A stretch of DNA of 64,000 nt, from the NCBI RefSeq assembly GCF_963678635.1, contig NC_087064.1, forward strand, positions 1-64,000. The letters run 5' to 3'. The notes under the pieces were generated by a model. It did not search any database. It saw only the letters and a program-made list of their open reading frames with translations, and was not told where the DNA came from. The position numbers were made by a program, and so were the translations under genes. Positions within the stretch are counted from its first letter, which is position 1. Every line of letters begins with the position of its first letter. Below, piece by piece: positions 31,254 through 41,445 of the stretch. This DNA comes from Symsagittifera roscoffensis (Eukaryota; Xenacoelomorpha; Acoela; Convolutidae).

Positions 31254-34200
31254 ATGGCAGACCGATTCTGGAACTCTATGCCCACGGCTCTGCAGAGGCC
31301 CACTCTTGACGAGCTGTACAGACGCTTGAGGGACCTGGACCACACCCAGATCGACGAGAGAATGGCGGTGATGCTGAATGCGATCCTCCAGTTGGAGGAC
31401 CAGGGCGAGTGCAGGGAGTCTGCGACGGAGGCTGTCTTGATAGTCGGCTACACCACTGAGGGCATATCAAATCGAGCACAGACCAGATGGTTGTCTTGGA
31501 ATGCGGATGGAGGAGTAAGGGGCTTTGACTTGGCAAGGAATCCTGGCCTGAATAACAACACCGAACACGGCGCAGGAGAGTTCCCGCTACCGACGAGGCC
31601 AACAGCGAGATCCACGGGCCAGAGCTCGAGTAAGGTGCCGTCGATGTCGCGAGCGCAACAGACGACCGAGGCATATCCGGAGCTGGGAGTCCTAAGGAAA
31701 GAGCTTGAGAAGGCGCTGAAGGAAAGGAATAAAGCGAACCTCGATCGGGATCAGGCGAAGTTGGATAGGGAGAGGCTTCAGCTGGAGAGAGACCAGGCAG
31801 TCGACGAGCGGGATCAGACGTTGAAATTACTTGAGATGCTAAGGGCGGAACATCAGCAGGAGCTGAAGGTGCGGGAGAACGCCGCGAATCGCGATCAACT
31901 AAAGTCGGAGTTGGAAAGGATAGAACAACGACAACGCGAGCTGGACGCACAAAAGGGAGCCAGGTCAAACGAACGAGTGGTGACAAGCTCAAGGCCAGAG
32001 TCGCGCATGGAGGTGGATGAAGCTCCCAGGGCTAGAGGACGGTTCAACCTTGACCGCGAGGCCAGGGAACACATGAGTGAAGGGTTGGAGGTCTGGATAC
32101 CGAATGACGCGACGCCCTCCTTGCGCAATCTAGAGACCCAACCTGTACGTCCTCTGATGGATGTGGTGTTACCAGGATATACACCAACCTCGACCTCGAG
32201 CGGTAGTCAGGTGAGTGGCGCCTCGTCGCGCCTGAAGGAGCTGGGCGAGAAATTGCAGCAGCAGAGTCGTGAAAGAGCGACAAGGCCAGAGCTTCCACCA
32301 ACTTGGAGGGAACAGCCGGTCAGAAACGTCGTGATCGCGAGCTACAAGAAGGACACAGAGGGGAACTACCACAAGCATAGTCGGCTGGACTGGAATGCGG
32401 AACAGCAAGCCAGGAGGGACTGCTTCCACGACGCAGCCTGGGTGCAGTATCTAGCGCCACCTCGTGTGCCAGAGGGTGCGGTTCACCTGATTATAGGGGA
32501 CAGCCTGGTGCGGGTGTTGACCCAGATCCGGTCACATTGGCAGACGGGAGTCTTGAGTTTCGCTGGAGCTGCTACGCCACAGATGTTGGCAACTCTGGAC
32601 ATGCTAGGAATGACCAAAGTTTACACAGTCACCTTGATGGTTGGGACCAACGACGTGTCGAGAGGAGAAGCAAGGAAAGTGACGAGGCTAAGCGACAAGA
32701 TAAATTGCCTTCTTGAGGAGCTGAGGATCCAAATGGATCCCATCCTGTTGACGATATGCACGGTCCCCTATAACATGATGTTTGATCAACACTCCCTAGA
32801 GATGAACCAGAGGGTGCGGAGCCTGAACAAGGCGATCAGAGAAATACACCGAAACAGTGTGCTTCCTCTCAGGCTGTTAGACGTTGCAGAACGCATGGAG
32901 AACAAGGGATTCCCTGAAGACACCTCGAAAGATGGAATCCATTTCGATAGGCCAAGGGGAGCTGAGTGGCTGAACGACGTCTTCCAGGTTCACATAAACA
33001 CGCTAGAAGCGGACCTGCTGGAGACAGCCCAATTCACTTTAGGGCCACCTCCCAACCCACCATTCCTTGCCTCGAGGGCCTTGGCTGGTCGATTGGGAGC
33101 GAGAGTTGATACTAGAGATAGCTCGAGGAGCAATCAGACCCGATTGCAGAGTGCCACACCAATGGAGTCGGAGGAGGTAGAGTCATCAACACCTCCGACC
33201 TCGGCGATGTCCTCCGTGGTGGTGGCAGATAGCAGGAGAGAAAAGAAGTCTAGGGAGACTACCCGCTTGAGATATCCTGAGAAGGTGAAGGAACTGGATC
33301 TAGAGACTTTGGAATGCAGACGAGAGTTGGCGGAAACCCTGGGGATCGAACGAGTGTCGCATGAGGACTTGAATAGACATCATTGCGTAGACTGGTTGAA
33401 AGCACACGAGGCGCATTTCTCGAGAACGAAGTTAATGGAGACTACAGACCTGACTGGAATTCCCACAAAAACGATCATGGGACCCATTAACTACAGGCCT
33501 CTTAAGCAGCTAGGGAGTCCTGGACTTATAGCAGAACCTCCCAAGCACCGAACTGGCATCGCCAGGATCAAGTTGGCAACCCCGGCGCAATTGAAGGTAG
33601 TAGACAAGCTGCTCAACCCGGGGGGGATGGAGTTGCCTGACGCTGCTTACGAAGGTCCAAGGTTGGCAGAGGATCCCAGGTACGGGAAGCCCTGTGGCGG
33701 CACCCAATTGGCCAAGACTCTGGCAGTTTATGATAGAGCAGATCCAGCTGCTGCAAGAGTGATCATTGTGGCGGGATCAGACTTCGAAGGAACGTCTCCC
33801 AAGTTGTTCTGGCCGGAGACTCTGGTATACTCTTTGCCAGGAGCCGAATTGAACCAGATGTTGACCCTAGTGGTGGCAATAAAGTCGGAGATGCCCTGTG
33901 AACCTGAGCTGCTATTGTTTGCAGGAATGAATGACCACCTGCACGCGATGGGACTTCTTGAGCAACTGAAGGGCAAAGAGATTCCGACATCAAAGAAGAT
34001 ATGGGAGGCTATTCAGGCTTTATTTGCGGCGATGAATGAGGTACAAGAGAACGTAGCCTCGAGATTTGGGTCCAAGACAAAGGTGGTGTTTACCACATCC
34101 CCAGGATACGCCAGCATGCCACCCGCCCTACAATTCGTGTATGCGGTCTTAATCTTGATAGCGGAAGGGAGTGAATGGCGGATTCTGATGGCAGCCCCCA

Positions 34201-37200
34201 ATCGAGAGCTGGAGCCAGTAAACTTGAGACTTTACAGATCAGAATTACCAGCGGCATGGGCTGACATATCTCATGCGCTGAGGGGCTTTTACGGACTAGC
34301 CGATGTCTTGATTGTATTGGATGAGGTACTCTTGCTAGAGATATCGAACTTTGCTAGACAACTCAAGTTCAGCCCAGTCATCGGGGACGATCACCCGGCG
34401 ATAAACCAGTTGACGGCCAGCCTGTGGTTCCGGAGTATGGATGTGAAAGTCGCAAATTCCACCAGCAGGACTAGAGGTCCCAGCAACGAGAGAAGAAATG
34501 TGGTCGAGACGGAGAAACAGTTAGAATCGATGAAATATCGCTTGACCCAAGAGAATGGCTGGTGGCCATTCCTGACACCAAGGTTGGAGAACGCCACGAA
34601 TAAGACAAGGGAGGAAGCACCACTCCTCGTGAAACAAATCTGGAGTTTTCTAGAGAAGCAACTGGAGCTAGCTGAAAGGAGAGACATGACGGTGGTTAGA
34701 TTTGTCTCGGCCGCCAATGAAGTGACGATTGGAGGATTTTGGAGAGAGCACGCCAACGGCGAATTGAAGACGAGGAGAGATTACGAGATTCTCAAGTTCT
34801 TGAGTCCTTGCTGGGAGAGAGAATTCCTGGCAGGAGTGTTCGGCACCACGGCGACTATCTTCGGAGCCTTCGTGCAGGAGATACTGGGCATGCCCATCAG
34901 CCTACTCTTGGCCCTGTATTTGGTCTACCCCAGATACTTGTTCAATATGGGTCCAGCATACATGTTTAGTCGGGGAGTGGAGACACTTCGAGTTGATGGG
35001 TACCTGGCACTAGTGCTCTTGACCCATGGGGAATTGGTGTCGTTTCATCGGTTAATGGAATATGGAGAACCTCTGTCTATGGGGAGAGTCCACACGAGCA
35101 CTGAAACCAGCTCCTACAAGTGTGCCGCAGGGTTGAAGACACTGCTGGTGCAATACCTCATGATGCAGAATCGGTACATGACGGGTGAAGATGAGAACCC
35201 TACCTCGAGAGAAGAATGGGAGAAGGCGAACAGAGGGATGCCCCTGTTGACGGACCTGTGCCTGGCAATGAGGTCGGACCCAATGGGGATAATCCGGGGT
35301 CTAGAGGAGGTGGTGACCTGCATCTATGGTCCAGCAGTGACGTACGCGTTTCCAGATCCCCTGGTGATAACGTATCGTCACTCGGTGACGCACTTGAGTC
35401 TCATCAGCGTACTGGATGGTGCAGCGCTGAATTGGTGTCAGCAGGAAGTGCTCAGGGCGCGTATGAGCAACACGGTACTCTTCGGAAAAGTGAAAGATGC
35501 TGAGATGATGGTGTGCAATTTCAGGGGACAAATGCAATGCAGAATGGGAGGCAAGCGAGAGGGCCCTATTGAAATGTATCCCAAATTCTGGAACTTGAAC
35601 CCATTGACGGCGGACGGACGAGAAATCTTGAGAATTCCTGCCTGGAAGGAGTGCTTCGCACTGGTGAAGAGAGAGCTAGAGACCATGATGGAGAAAGAAA
35701 TCCTCCCGGCAACCATGCCTGAGTTCCCAATAGTCAGGAGGATGACCTTAGGAATGAATAGTCCCTTGGTAGTTCCCTCCATAATGGCGAGGATGAGGGC
35801 GGAGGAAATGCAGAAGGATTTCACTGATGGCTGGGACCCCCTGTTCATTGGCTACACGGCGGCGGTCTACTTCCATACCAGCGAGATGAAGGTAAATTCG
35901 TGGACGACGCAAGCGAAAAAGAGTAGAGGTTCGCAGCCCCCTGGATATGAGGTGCGGAAAGTCTTGAGGACTCTTGAGAAGGAAGGACTTGAGAATATGC
36001 TACCCATATGGGATGATGGCAGGATGATCGTGGTGGAGGGACACGTCGCACTGGTGGACGACATGAAATTTGCCACGAGAAAATATAGGGCGCCCTATGG
36101 CTTGGAACAGGTGGAAATAAGACAGGAAGGAACAGAACTAGATGCAGCAGGTCAACTGCACGTAGCACTGACGGAATACAAAAAGCTGGATCCCGCGACA
36201 CCATCACCACTGTCCGTGGACACACCTGGAGACAAGAGGAGCGGACCCGTCGAGGACCGATTTAAGAAAATTCTCGAGAGAAGGAGACATGAGTCAGAAG
36301 AAGAGAGTATGGATGAAACTCTCAGTGAAGCTGGTGAAGACATGGAAGTGGGGAATACGCCTGAACCAGGGCCATCAGGGGAGGAGCTCACCACTCAAGA
36401 GCTGTTGAAAGATTTGAGCGAGGAGAATTGGGCAGATACTGCCACACCACCCCTGATTCCGTCTCCACGGAAGAACCTAGAGTTGCCATTGGCAGGTGAA
36501 ACCTTCAATATGGGGATGTTACTCTTGAGCTCGGAGGAAAGGGAGAAGAACACGTTCGAAGGGAATAGAGACATATTCTTGGGATCTCTCGAGGATGACG
36601 CTTGGCAGGAGTTCTTGGAGGAATTCAATCGAGAAGTGGGCAGCGAGACGACGCTGGACAAGTTCAAGAAGGAACTGTGGGACGCAGTAGTAAGATTCGG
36701 GGAACCGCTCCTGATAGGAACGGGCCTGGATGAGAAAGCAAGAAAAGAGCTGCTGAACAAGCTAGTGGAGCTGAGGAACGCACGATCGAAGACTAGAAAA
36801 GAGAAATGTGAGGACAGCTCTACTCTGAAACAAAAAACTGTGGATAAAATGGTTGATGATATAAAAAGGGATAAGGTTGGGACTAGTAATATGATTAAAA
36901 GTACTAATATCCTTAAGGCTCGAGCAGGGGGGAGGCAAGAGTTGGAAGGAGTGGATGGAGAGGTCGAATCAACGATGATAGCCACAACACCCTCGAGCAG
37001 AGATGTGAAGACTCGCAAGAGGAAGAGAGAAGTGGAAGGATGGGGTAGTCCTTCAGTGGATGCTGTTTCGGAAGGGAACTTGAGAGAGACGGCGCCCATC
37101 GTTTTGGCCCGATGCAAGACGGCGGCATACAAGAACAGCTCGGAGCTCAGGAAACCACTTGAAGTGGAAAAGGAAATAGAGGTTTCCACCAGTTCTACGT

Positions 37201-40133
37201 CAGAAGAAGACTTCAAGCCTCAGAAGGTAAACGTGAAGAGAGGTTCAACGAACGGACAGGTAGGGGAAGTGGAGATCGGCAAAGAATGGATCTCGAAGGC
37301 ACATCAGGACATGAGCAAACAAGTGACGAGCGATCCATTGGAGAGGAACAAGACGAGGAACACTTCCCGGACATGGTGGGTGGCCCTCGAAACATTGAAG
37401 GAAATGGAGGACTGCTTGAAGAAGTTGGATAGTGGAATAGCTCGCAGGCGACGCAATTGGGCCACCCAGCAGAAAGCCGAGGTTAATAAGATAGAGATGG
37501 CAAGTCATCTGAAGAGGTCCTGGCAGAGTTTGTTGAAGGATCATTTTGAAGAGGCGATGAGAACATCCTCATCAGCACCGCCACTAATGGCGAATCCCTT
37601 CGTTAGAACTGCGGGACAATTAATGTTCACCTGGAGTCTGGTGGGAATAGAGTTGGAGACATTGACCTCGTATGACAGGCTGAAGTTGGGAAGCAAGAAG
37701 CTAGAGGTGTATCAGGCACTGATGCAACACGTGGCCAGGGACAATTCAGGCTTGAGCCTGGCTAGGAGAAAAGATGCCACATGTTTCTTGAGATGGACAA
37801 TGTCAATGATGTCTGATAGCACCATCCTGGCATGCCACCAGAGAGCAAGTGGAAGTAAAACCATGGAGAGAAGGGTCTCAACGATCATCTTGAACGTATA
37901 TCAAAGTACAGGAATAGAGAAAGAAGATGGTTCCAGACTATCCTTAGAGAACCATCGAAAGCTGGACGAGGTACGGAGGTTCTCTAATAAGAAGTTCGAG
38001 GAAGAACATGATGTTCACCGTAACCTGGCCTCGTCAGAACAATACTCGAGACTCAGTGAGAAGGGGGAATACCAATATGTGTCTGGAGTGATGGGAATAG
38101 CCTACAATCCCTTCTTAGACTCGGAAGCTGGAGGAGCCCACAGAAACCATGAGGTAGCGGAGCTACTGAAGTTTTGGACAGAAAGGATAATGGAGATAGA
38201 CGCAGTGGAGAAAGAGGGGCCGAGCCTGGGCCTGATTCTTGAGAAAACACCAGAGGTGATAAGCATACCGCGCTCAAACAAGAGAGTTGAAGTGAACATG
38301 GGCGGTGGAAATGGCTTGTTAACCACGAACTTGGGAGTGATATGGAAGCTACTAAGACCCTCCTGGTGTCCACATCCCCATGCGAGTCTAATCGAGGAAA
38401 CCACCGAGCGAGTGAGGTTAGCCCCAACGGAAGATGAAGATCTGGCGAAGTTGAGTGTGCTACATAAGCTAATCACACCCCAGATGCAAGAACCAAGCGA
38501 AAGGACGAGCGACCCCGGGTCAACAAAGAAATTGGAGCCGGGTAGCTGTCTGGATTCGACGTGTGGGAACGGAGAGCACATCTGCGATGGACGGTCATGC
38601 GTCAGAATACTGTCGTTTCAAAAAGAAGATCTGGTCACTTGGTTCGAAGACATCACAGAAAGGGAGAAAAGTGAAGTGCAAATAATAGCGGAATGTTACG
38701 CGAGAACCACGGTGAATATAGCGACAGCTCTCGGATTCTTCTCGAGAATGTGTGGTCTGCAGGCACTGGAGAGACTGGAGTCTGAACATCATTTAGTGAC
38801 GGCGTTGAGCGTAGAATCATGGCCCGGGGTGTTGCAGGTGACTCAAAAACACATCCGGAGCTGGAAAGTTGGTCTTGAGGCGGAAATGGGATTTCCCCTG
38901 AGCGAAGCTTATGGCTTGCCATTGAACGCGAAATCGCTGATAGGATCAATGATGGCCAACTTGTGCGGAAGTCACTACCCGCTACACATGGCGATGGTGG
39001 AAGTGTCCAGCCAGAGAATACTGGTGGACAAGGCCTTCTCAGTGCCCAAGTGCGTGAGGTTGGCTCGAATGTCGCATCACTCGCACAAGTTGTTGAGAAA
39101 AATCAAAGGGACAGTACCAAAAGAATTGAGAGATGACTTGAGTGAAATCTGGGGAGAAGATCTTCTGAAGTTGGAAAGAGAAAACACAAGCGATCACGAG
39201 AGACAAAACGTGATCGGGAAACCTGTGGGAAGTACTCCAAACCTGGAAGACAACGACACGATGCACGAGAAAATGATGGAGCTTGAGCCTCTCTTGGAAG
39301 CCTCAGGGGAGCGTAATCTCAGGAGCATTGAGATCTCTCATGGGGAATGCCCATGCCACTGTTTGGCACAAACGGTGTGGTATCCAGATCACAAGAACCT
39401 TTGCCTGGTGTGGGATGTGGAAGAGATTCGGTCGATCGGACTGCCGGATCACCGGCAGAAGGTGACGCTCTTAGTAGTGAGTACGATGTTAGCTCTGAGA
39501 TGGATAGAAGAGAATATAACGAAATATCGGGAGGCGACGACGCCAACGGCTGAGTCAATATACGCGATAGACTACAGCAGGAGACTTGAGTTGTTTGAGA
39601 CTGCGTGCAAAGTATTCGCCATACCAACGGAAGTCAGGCACGTATGGAGTCGCTTGAGGTACTTTCCATGGTTTCGGGCGACACTGACGTCTTGGTTGTA
39701 CAGGGCAACGAAAGATCACATGAGAAAACATCAAAAGGAGTATCGACAGTTCCAGGCCGAGATTGGGCCGGAAGCTTTCAAGAGACCCCTGCTAACCCAT
39801 CGTAATGCGATCACGACAGGATGGAAAAGAGTGGGTAAGATGTCTAGAGACAATACCAAAGCGAGGGAGTCGATACTAGAGGAAGACCTGGCGAAGAACG
39901 TGAGCTTGAGCCTGCACAACTCCTTTTGCTTGAACCGAGAAGCTAGGGTGAAGGCACTACCCAACCAGGCAAAGAGATTGCAGGAGCAGAGAGAATGGAT
40001 GCGATCTTATGAACAACTGAAGGCTTGGGAGGAGATTGTGATTAGTTCCGATGATGAAGAGGAACTGTTGAGACAGTTTGCCGCATCTAGCACTTCAGGA
40101 TGCAGTACATCCAAGGCGAAGAGCACGAGGTGA
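31254..40133 (+). CDS. ORF2: giant SGNH-hydrolase-containing protein of unknown role
   Basis: 2959 codons, ATG in strong context (A at -3, G at +4). The N-terminus is followed by a charged coiled coil (about 145-235) and an SGNH hydrolase domain: 'IGDSLVRVL' with Ser417, 'GTNDVS' with Asn466, 'DGIHFD' with Asp560 and His563. A second possible SGNH-like block follows ('VAGSDF' Ser842, 'FAGMNDH' Asn893, 'GDDH' 1044-1047). There is a hydrophobic stretch (about 1191-1231), an acidic middle, a C-x4-C-x4-H-x-C-x4-C cluster (Cys2432 to Cys2449) and 'PCHC' (2700-2703). No signal peptide is apparent and it does not look like an envelope protein despite its env position. Related LINE elements of the CR1 group carry an esterase in ORF1, but the rest of this protein matches nothing I know. 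The minus element conserves it along its full length. Confidence 0.88.
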   Translation: MADRFWNSMPTALQRPTLDELYRRLRDLDHTQIDERMAVMLNAILQLEDQGECRESATEAVLIVGYTTEGISNRAQTRWLSWNADGGVRGFDLARNPGLNNNTEHGAGEFPLPTRPTARSTGQSSSKVPSMSRAQQTTEAYPELGVLRKELEKALKERNKANLDRDQAKLDRERLQLERDQAVDERDQTLKLLEMLRAEHQQELKVRENAANRDQLKSELERIEQRQRELDAQKGARSNERVVTSSRPESRMEVDEAPRARGRFNLDREAREHMSEGLEVWIPNDATPSLRNLETQPVRPLMDVVLPGYTPTSTSSGSQVSGASSRLKELGEKLQQQSRERATRPELPPTWREQPVRNVVIASYKKDTEGNYHKHSRLDWNAEQQARRDCFHDAAWVQYLAPPRVPEGAVHLIIGDSLVRVLTQIRSHWQTGVLSFAGAATPQMLATLDMLGMTKVYTVTLMVGTNDVSRGEARKVTRLSDKINCLLEELRIQMDPILLTICTVPYNMMFDQHSLEMNQRVRSLNKAIREIHRNSVLPLRLLDVAERMENKGFPEDTSKDGIHFDRPRGAEWLNDVFQVHINTLEADLLETAQFTLGPPPNPPFLASRALAGRLGARVDTRDSSRSNQTRLQSATPMESEEVESSTPPTSAMSSVVVADSRREKKSRETTRLRYPEKVKELDLETLECRRELAETLGIERVSHEDLNRHHCVDWLKAHEAHFSRTKLMETTDLTGIPTKTIMGPINYRPLKQLGSPGLIAEPPKHRTGIARIKLATPAQLKVVDKLLNPGGMELPDAAYEGPRLAEDPRYGKPCGGTQLAKTLAVYDRADPAAARVIIVAGSDFEGTSPKLFWPETLVYSLPGAELNQMLTLVVAIKSEMPCEPELLLFAGMNDHLHAMGLLEQLKGKEIPTSKKIWEAIQALFAAMNEVQENVASRFGSKTKVVFTTSPGYASMPPALQFVYAVLILIAEGSEWRILMAAPNRELEPVNLRLYRSELPAAWADISHALRGFYGLADVLIVLDEVLLLEISNFARQLKFSPVIGDDHPAINQLTASLWFRSMDVKVANSTSRTRGPSNERRNVVETEKQLESMKYRLTQENGWWPFLTPRLENATNKTREEAPLLVKQIWSFLEKQLELAERRDMTVVRFVSAANEVTIGGFWREHANGELKTRRDYEILKFLSPCWEREFLAGVFGTTATIFGAFVQEILGMPISLLLALYLVYPRYLFNMGPAYMFSRGVETLRVDGYLALVLLTHGELVSFHRLMEYGEPLSMGRVHTSTETSSYKCAAGLKTLLVQYLMMQNRYMTGEDENPTSREEWEKANRGMPLLTDLCLAMRSDPMGIIRGLEEVVTCIYGPAVTYAFPDPLVITYRHSVTHLSLISVLDGAALNWCQQEVLRARMSNTVLFGKVKDAEMMVCNFRGQMQCRMGGKREGPIEMYPKFWNLNPLTADGREILRIPAWKECFALVKRELETMMEKEILPATMPEFPIVRRMTLGMNSPLVVPSIMARMRAEEMQKDFTDGWDPLFIGYTAAVYFHTSEMKVNSWTTQAKKSRGSQPPGYEVRKVLRTLEKEGLENMLPIWDDGRMIVVEGHVALVDDMKFATRKYRAPYGLEQVEIRQEGTELDAAGQLHVALTEYKKLDPATPSPLSVDTPGDKRSGPVEDRFKKILERRRHESEEESMDETLSEAGEDMEVGNTPEPGPSGEELTTQELLKDLSEENWADTATPPLIPSPRKNLELPLAGETFNMGMLLLSSEEREKNTFEGNRDIFLGSLEDDAWQEFLEEFNREVGSETTLDKFKKELWDAVVRFGEPLLIGTGLDEKARKELLNKLVELRNARSKTRKEKCEDSSTLKQKTVDKMVDDIKRDKVGTSNMIKSTNILKARAGGRQELEGVDGEVESTMIATTPSSRDVKTRKRKREVEGWGSPSVDAVSEGNLRETAPIVLARCKTAAYKNSSELRKPLEVEKEIEVSTSSTSEEDFKPQKVNVKRGSTNGQVGEVEIGKEWISKAHQDMSKQVTSDPLERNKTRNTSRTWWVALETLKEMEDCLKKLDSGIARRRRNWATQQKAEVNKIEMASHLKRSWQSLLKDHFEEAMRTSSSAPPLMANPFVRTAGQLMFTWSLVGIELETLTSYDRLKLGSKKLEVYQALMQHVARDNSGLSLARRKDATCFLRWTMSMMSDSTILACHQRASGSKTMERRVSTIILNVYQSTGIEKEDGSRLSLENHRKLDEVRRFSNKKFEEEHDVHRNLASSEQYSRLSEKGEYQYVSGVMGIAYNPFLDSEAGGAHRNHEVAELLKFWTERIMEIDAVEKEGPSLGLILEKTPEVISIPRSNKRVEVNMGGGNGLLTTNLGVIWKLLRPSWCPHPHASLIEETTERVRLAPTEDEDLAKLSVLHKLITPQMQEPSERTSDPGSTKKLEPGSCLDSTCGNGEHICDGRSCVRILSFQKEDLVTWFEDITEREKSEVQIIAECYARTTVNIATALGFFSRMCGLQALERLESEHHLVTALSVESWPGVLQVTQKHIRSWKVGLEAEMGFPLSEAYGLPLNAKSLIGSMMANLCGSHYPLHMAMVEVSSQRILVDKAFSVPKCVRLARMSHHSHKLLRKIKGTVPKELRDDLSEIWGEDLLKLERENTSDHERQNVIGKPVGSTPNLEDNDTMHEKMMELEPLLEASGERNLRSIEISHGECPCHCLAQTVWYPDHKNLCLVWDVEEIRSIGLPDHRQKVTLLVVSTMLALRWIEENITKYREATTPTAESIYAIDYSRRLELFETACKVFAIPTEVRHVWSRLRYFPWFRATLTSWLYRATKDHMRKHQKEYRQFQAEIGPEAFKRPLLTHRNAITTGWKRVGKMSRDNTKARESILEEDLAKNVSLSLHNSFCLNREARVKALPNQAKRLQEQREWMRSYEQLKAWEEIVISSDDEEELLRQFAASSTSGCSTSKAKSTR
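32450..33030 (+). other. SGNH/GDSL hydrolase domain within ORF2
   Basis: All catalytic blocks are present in the order and spacing expected of the superfamily: Ser417 in GDS, Asn466 in GTND, Asp560-x-x-His563. The aligned minus-element domain keeps the same residues despite moderate overall identity, which points to selection for catalysis. The substrate is unknown. Confidence 0.8.
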
Positions 40134-40551
40134 ATGGGCAAATCGGATGGATCTTGAGTCTTGAGAGGGAAGGGGGGCTTGAGTGTGAATCCGAGTGAAA
40201 CTTGGATTCACGAAAAAGAAATTTTAACAAAGTAAATATTGTTACTAATATACTATATCTATTATATAAATCAAAATGCTGCATGACAATTTCCTGATTG
40301 AATAGGACAAAAGAGATTTTTAAATGATTGGCTTGAAAAGCGAAAATTCAAAGGTGCAGGTAAATGCAGATTTTGATTGCTGTTTAGCAATAGTGTGAAA
40401 ATTTTAAATGGTCGTGAATTTTGGGGTGTAGATAATCTTAAATCTGCTGCAAACTTCTGTAAATGACCACTGGCACTGTATCTTGAGCAACACTCGGTTT
40501 TTCTGGGACTCACTGGCAGAAGACAGCGCGCGATGAGGACATCGATCTCGA
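40134..40551 (+). other. 3' UTR of the + element
   Basis: About 420 bp of AT-rich sequence between the ORF2 stop and the polypurine tract. No gene. Confidence 0.7.
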
Positions 40552-40563
40552 GTCCGGGGAGTA
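40552..40563 (+). promoter_or_regulatory. 3' polypurine tract
   Basis: GTCCGGGGAGTA lies immediately before TGTGCC of the 3' LTR. The TA between the purines and TG matches the pair of bases retroviral integrases trim. The same word flanks the minus element's 3' LTR at 2280 and 5956 (complement). Confidence 0.75.
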
Positions 40564-41445
40564 TGTGCCAGTCGGTCATATTTGGAAGTTTGACCTTGAG
40601 AAGAGCAGAAAATACTTGATTTTGAAGTGAAATTTAATTTTTCAAAATTTCGAAAGGAACATGTCATGCACGATTTTCTCGCGACAACTGAAAATCAGAA
40701 AAAGAAATCAGAACAATTTTAGAACAATTGCGGGGAAGTTGTCAATTAAAAAACGAGTGGGAAATTGCTATTCGCAATTTCCATCATAGTGAACGAGAGT
40801 AGAGCTGTCCTACTTGAAATAGAAGACAGAGTATCCCCGAGAGAGCGATTACTGAAGTTGGACCAGAGTGAACCTTCAGCGGAAAGGCGGACAACTGGAG
40901 TGTCCCAACGGTCCAAGAGAACTCAAATTCTAGAGCATGAACTTATCCTTGCTGTCCAAACTATAAAACATTAAACTTCTCTTAGTTATTTATTTCTTGA
41001 GTTAGTTACTGACTGGATTATTTTCCCAATTCTTGAGCGTGCTGATATGTGAGTACGAATTTAAATTCTAGAGTGTGTTTTATGATTGTTATGCTGAGGT
41101 AAGGCGAGTTTTAGGTTGATCCATCTGAAATGGATCAAAGTCACACTGTCTAATAAAAAGTAACCTAACGGATTGTTCCAACCCGGTTTTTAACGGCGTT
41201 CATGTATTTTGGGTATCTAGAGACCTAAGTATGGGGACGTTTCTAATTCTAGAGTGGGGGGATATTTTAGTAGTAGCCTTTAAGCTGTAACGGGTCGTAG
41301 TCTCATGTCATAAGCGAACCGAACTGGCTCCGACCGTTCTTGAGGTAGAAAAACACAAGAGATAGTGTCCCTGACCCTTGAGCCAGTGGTTATAGGGCCT
41401 ATTTTTCTTAAGCCTCATGTGTGACTGCAGTAGACGAATGTTACA
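40562..41445 (+). repeat. 3' LTR of the + element
   Basis: Same length and sequence as the 5' LTR apart from one clear substitution and the first dinucleotide (TA here, TG there). TATAAAA at 40962 and AATAAA at 41152 provide the polyadenylation context for the genomic transcript. Confidence 0.93.

Larger units (their letters stand above)
18468..41445 (+). mobile_element. Intact giant Ty3/gypsy-class LTR retrotransposon (about 23.0 kb)
   Basis: Two near-identical LTRs flank a primer-binding region, a repeat-rich leader, ORF1 (gag-pol plus macro-like domain), a short spacer, ORF2 (SGNH-containing giant protein) and a polypurine tract. Both large frames are open from end to end, and only one clear base difference was seen between the two LTRs (C near 18895, A at the matching site in the 3' LTR). 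The insertion is therefore young and possibly still mobile. The target repeat is ATGTA at 18463-18467 and 41446-41450 if the LTR starts at 18468. If it starts at TGTGCC (18470), only ATG is shared. It inserted between the 5' LTR and PBS of a related minus-strand element. Confidence 0.93.

Noticed and set aside
31254-40133. ORF2 as an envelope glycoprotein
   Set aside because: No signal peptide, no typical ectodomain cysteine pattern and no C-terminal membrane anchor seen. It has a cytosolic-type enzyme domain instead.
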